The notes beneath the pieces are model-generated. The model saw only the letters and a list, made by a program, of their open reading frames with translations, was not told where the DNA came from and did not search any database. From Paenibacillus sp. 19GGS1-52 (GTDB lineage Bacteria > Bacillota > Bacilli > Paenibacillales > Paenibacillaceae), in the NCBI RefSeq assembly GCF_022369515.1, contig NZ_CP059724.1, forward strand, positions 3,534,001-3,598,000: 64,000 nucleotides of DNA, in the 5' to 3' direction. This document shows, piece after piece, positions 63,388 to 64,000 of the stretch. A program made the translations under genes and the position numbers. Position 1 is the stretch's first letter, and the number at the start of each line of letters is the position of its first letter.

Positions 63388-64000
63388 ATCGGCCATAGTA
63401 CCATGTTCTTGTCCATTATCGGCAATGGGATCAAGTTCTTGTCCACCTACACATAATCCTTGCTTTGCAATCTACCACCAGACGCTGTTCCATGACGGGT
63501 ACAAATTCACCGTGCACAATAAACTGCGTGGCGTCGTCAATAAACACCATCAGGAACACTTGCTTCATCGTTCCTCCTTCGCCAAGGGGTAGATACGGGC
63601 CATACTTCAGGTCAGATTGCCACAATGGTTGCGGTGGCGCTGCTGAAAGCGCCGGGCGGCCACGCCCGATTCGGCGTATATTCGTAAATGACGCGAACTG
63701 TAGCCATGGGCCGTTAGCCGTTCCTGAAGCGTACTTCGCTTGACTTGGCCGGGGGCAATTCGGTCTTCCCATTCCAGAATTTGAATGAGCTGCGCCACAC
63801 TGCGGCCGGGGACCTCCCGGCGCAAGAGGATCGCTTGCTCCAGAACGTCGCCTGGAATGGCCTCGTCCGAGAGCGGCCTTCCTTTACCTTTGGGCTTCAG
63901 CCCGGTAAATCCTTCACTTCGGTAACTCGCCATATACCGGCGCAGCGTGCGTTTGGAGAGTCCGGTCTGTTCACAGATTTTCGTCTTCATCTCCCGGGCT
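63388..64000 (-). mobile_element. IS481-like insertion sequence, partly outside the window
   Basis: The left end AAATCGGCCATAGTACCATG plus TTCTTGTCC begins near 63388; the transposase frame enters from the right edge. Confidence 0.65.
63431..63990 (-). pseudogene. IS481-like transposase, frameshifted and cut short
   Basis: The N-terminal HTH part (63990-63607) reads KICEQTGLSKRTLRRYMASY, then VAQLIQILEWEDRIAPGQVK. Near 63620 the frame shifts, and the integrase core continues as QPLWQSDLKYGPYLPLG, VFLMVFIDDATQFIVHGEFV and PVMEQRLVVDC. The DDE Glu region is missing, replaced at about 63435 by the IS end, so the element is internally deleted. The start (ATG near 63990) may not be the true one because the window ends. 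Confidence 0.7.

Noticed and set aside
1..64000. CRISPR array, tRNA or rRNA genes
   Set aside because: No regularly spaced short direct repeats with unique spacers, and no cloverleaf or rRNA-like segments were seen. The 51-bp repeats at 52.8-53.3 kb are coding.

Overview
The window looks like low-GC Gram-positive DNA of the Bacillales, most plausibly a Paenibacillaceae chromosome or large plasmid. The reasons are strong GGAGG-type ribosome sites, frequent TTG/GTG starts, Tn554-, IS1182-, IS110-, IS3- and ISL3-type elements, and families common there: DUF1906 hydrolases, a YvrJ-type peptide, and a lipoprotein resembling Pro-Pro endopeptidases. The genus is an inference. No rRNA, tRNA, CRISPR array or housekeeping operon was seen. 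This is an accessory region heavy with mobile elements and decayed genes.

Region 1 (1-17 kb) is a run of unrelated single genes, all on the minus strand: a broken Nif3-like gene, an AraC-type regulator, three phosphotransferases of the APH fold (one truncated, one fused to an HTH domain), a lipoprotein, a PH-like protein, a stand-alone tyrosine recombinase and a secreted DUF3888-like protein. Between them lies a recurring 50-100 bp unit: a core resembling CTGCCCGTTAGTTGA, a gene-specific hairpin, and a second core resembling CTATCGTTCCCGTTAGCTCAATG. Eleven copies were found, giving a cassette-like layout. A cargo-less Tn554-type element (tnpABC), an IS4-like fragment and a frameshifted IS110 element interrupt the run.

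Region 2 (17-24 kb) holds LuxR-type HTH, YdjM-like membrane hydrolase and DinG-like helicase genes. An IS1182 element sits 9 bp upstream of dinG and cuts a membrane-protein gene. A decayed second copy of this locus lies at 34.8-36.3 kb.

Region 3 (24-54 kb) is the most interesting part. At least nine promoters scattered over 30 kb share one strict architecture: a TTGCGT-like -35, a 17-bp spacer carrying an ACGNNACG inverted motif, and a TATWAT -10. They drive two multidomain peptidoglycan hydrolases without signal peptides, an L,D-transpeptidase-like protein, a YvrJ-type membrane peptide, two small beta-rich proteins of unknown function, and two paralogous pairs of ribbon-helix-helix-like genes that could encode the regulators. 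I read this as a dispersed, co-regulated set for cell-wall remodelling, lysis or export. Between its members lie a nested IS3/ISL3, further IS3 elements, a second, frameshifted IS1182 copy, and many gene remnants.

Region 4 (50-64 kb) contains several hypothetical genes, a secreted protein with 17-residue tandem repeats, a group II intron inserted just after a terminator (its maturase broken by a stop), an M34/PPEP-like zinc protease lipoprotein, a gene with operator-like repeats, a pectin-esterase fragment, a solitary OLD-family nuclease, arrays resembling Tn7 TnsB-binding sites, and an IS481-like element at the right edge with related terminal sequences scattered upstream.
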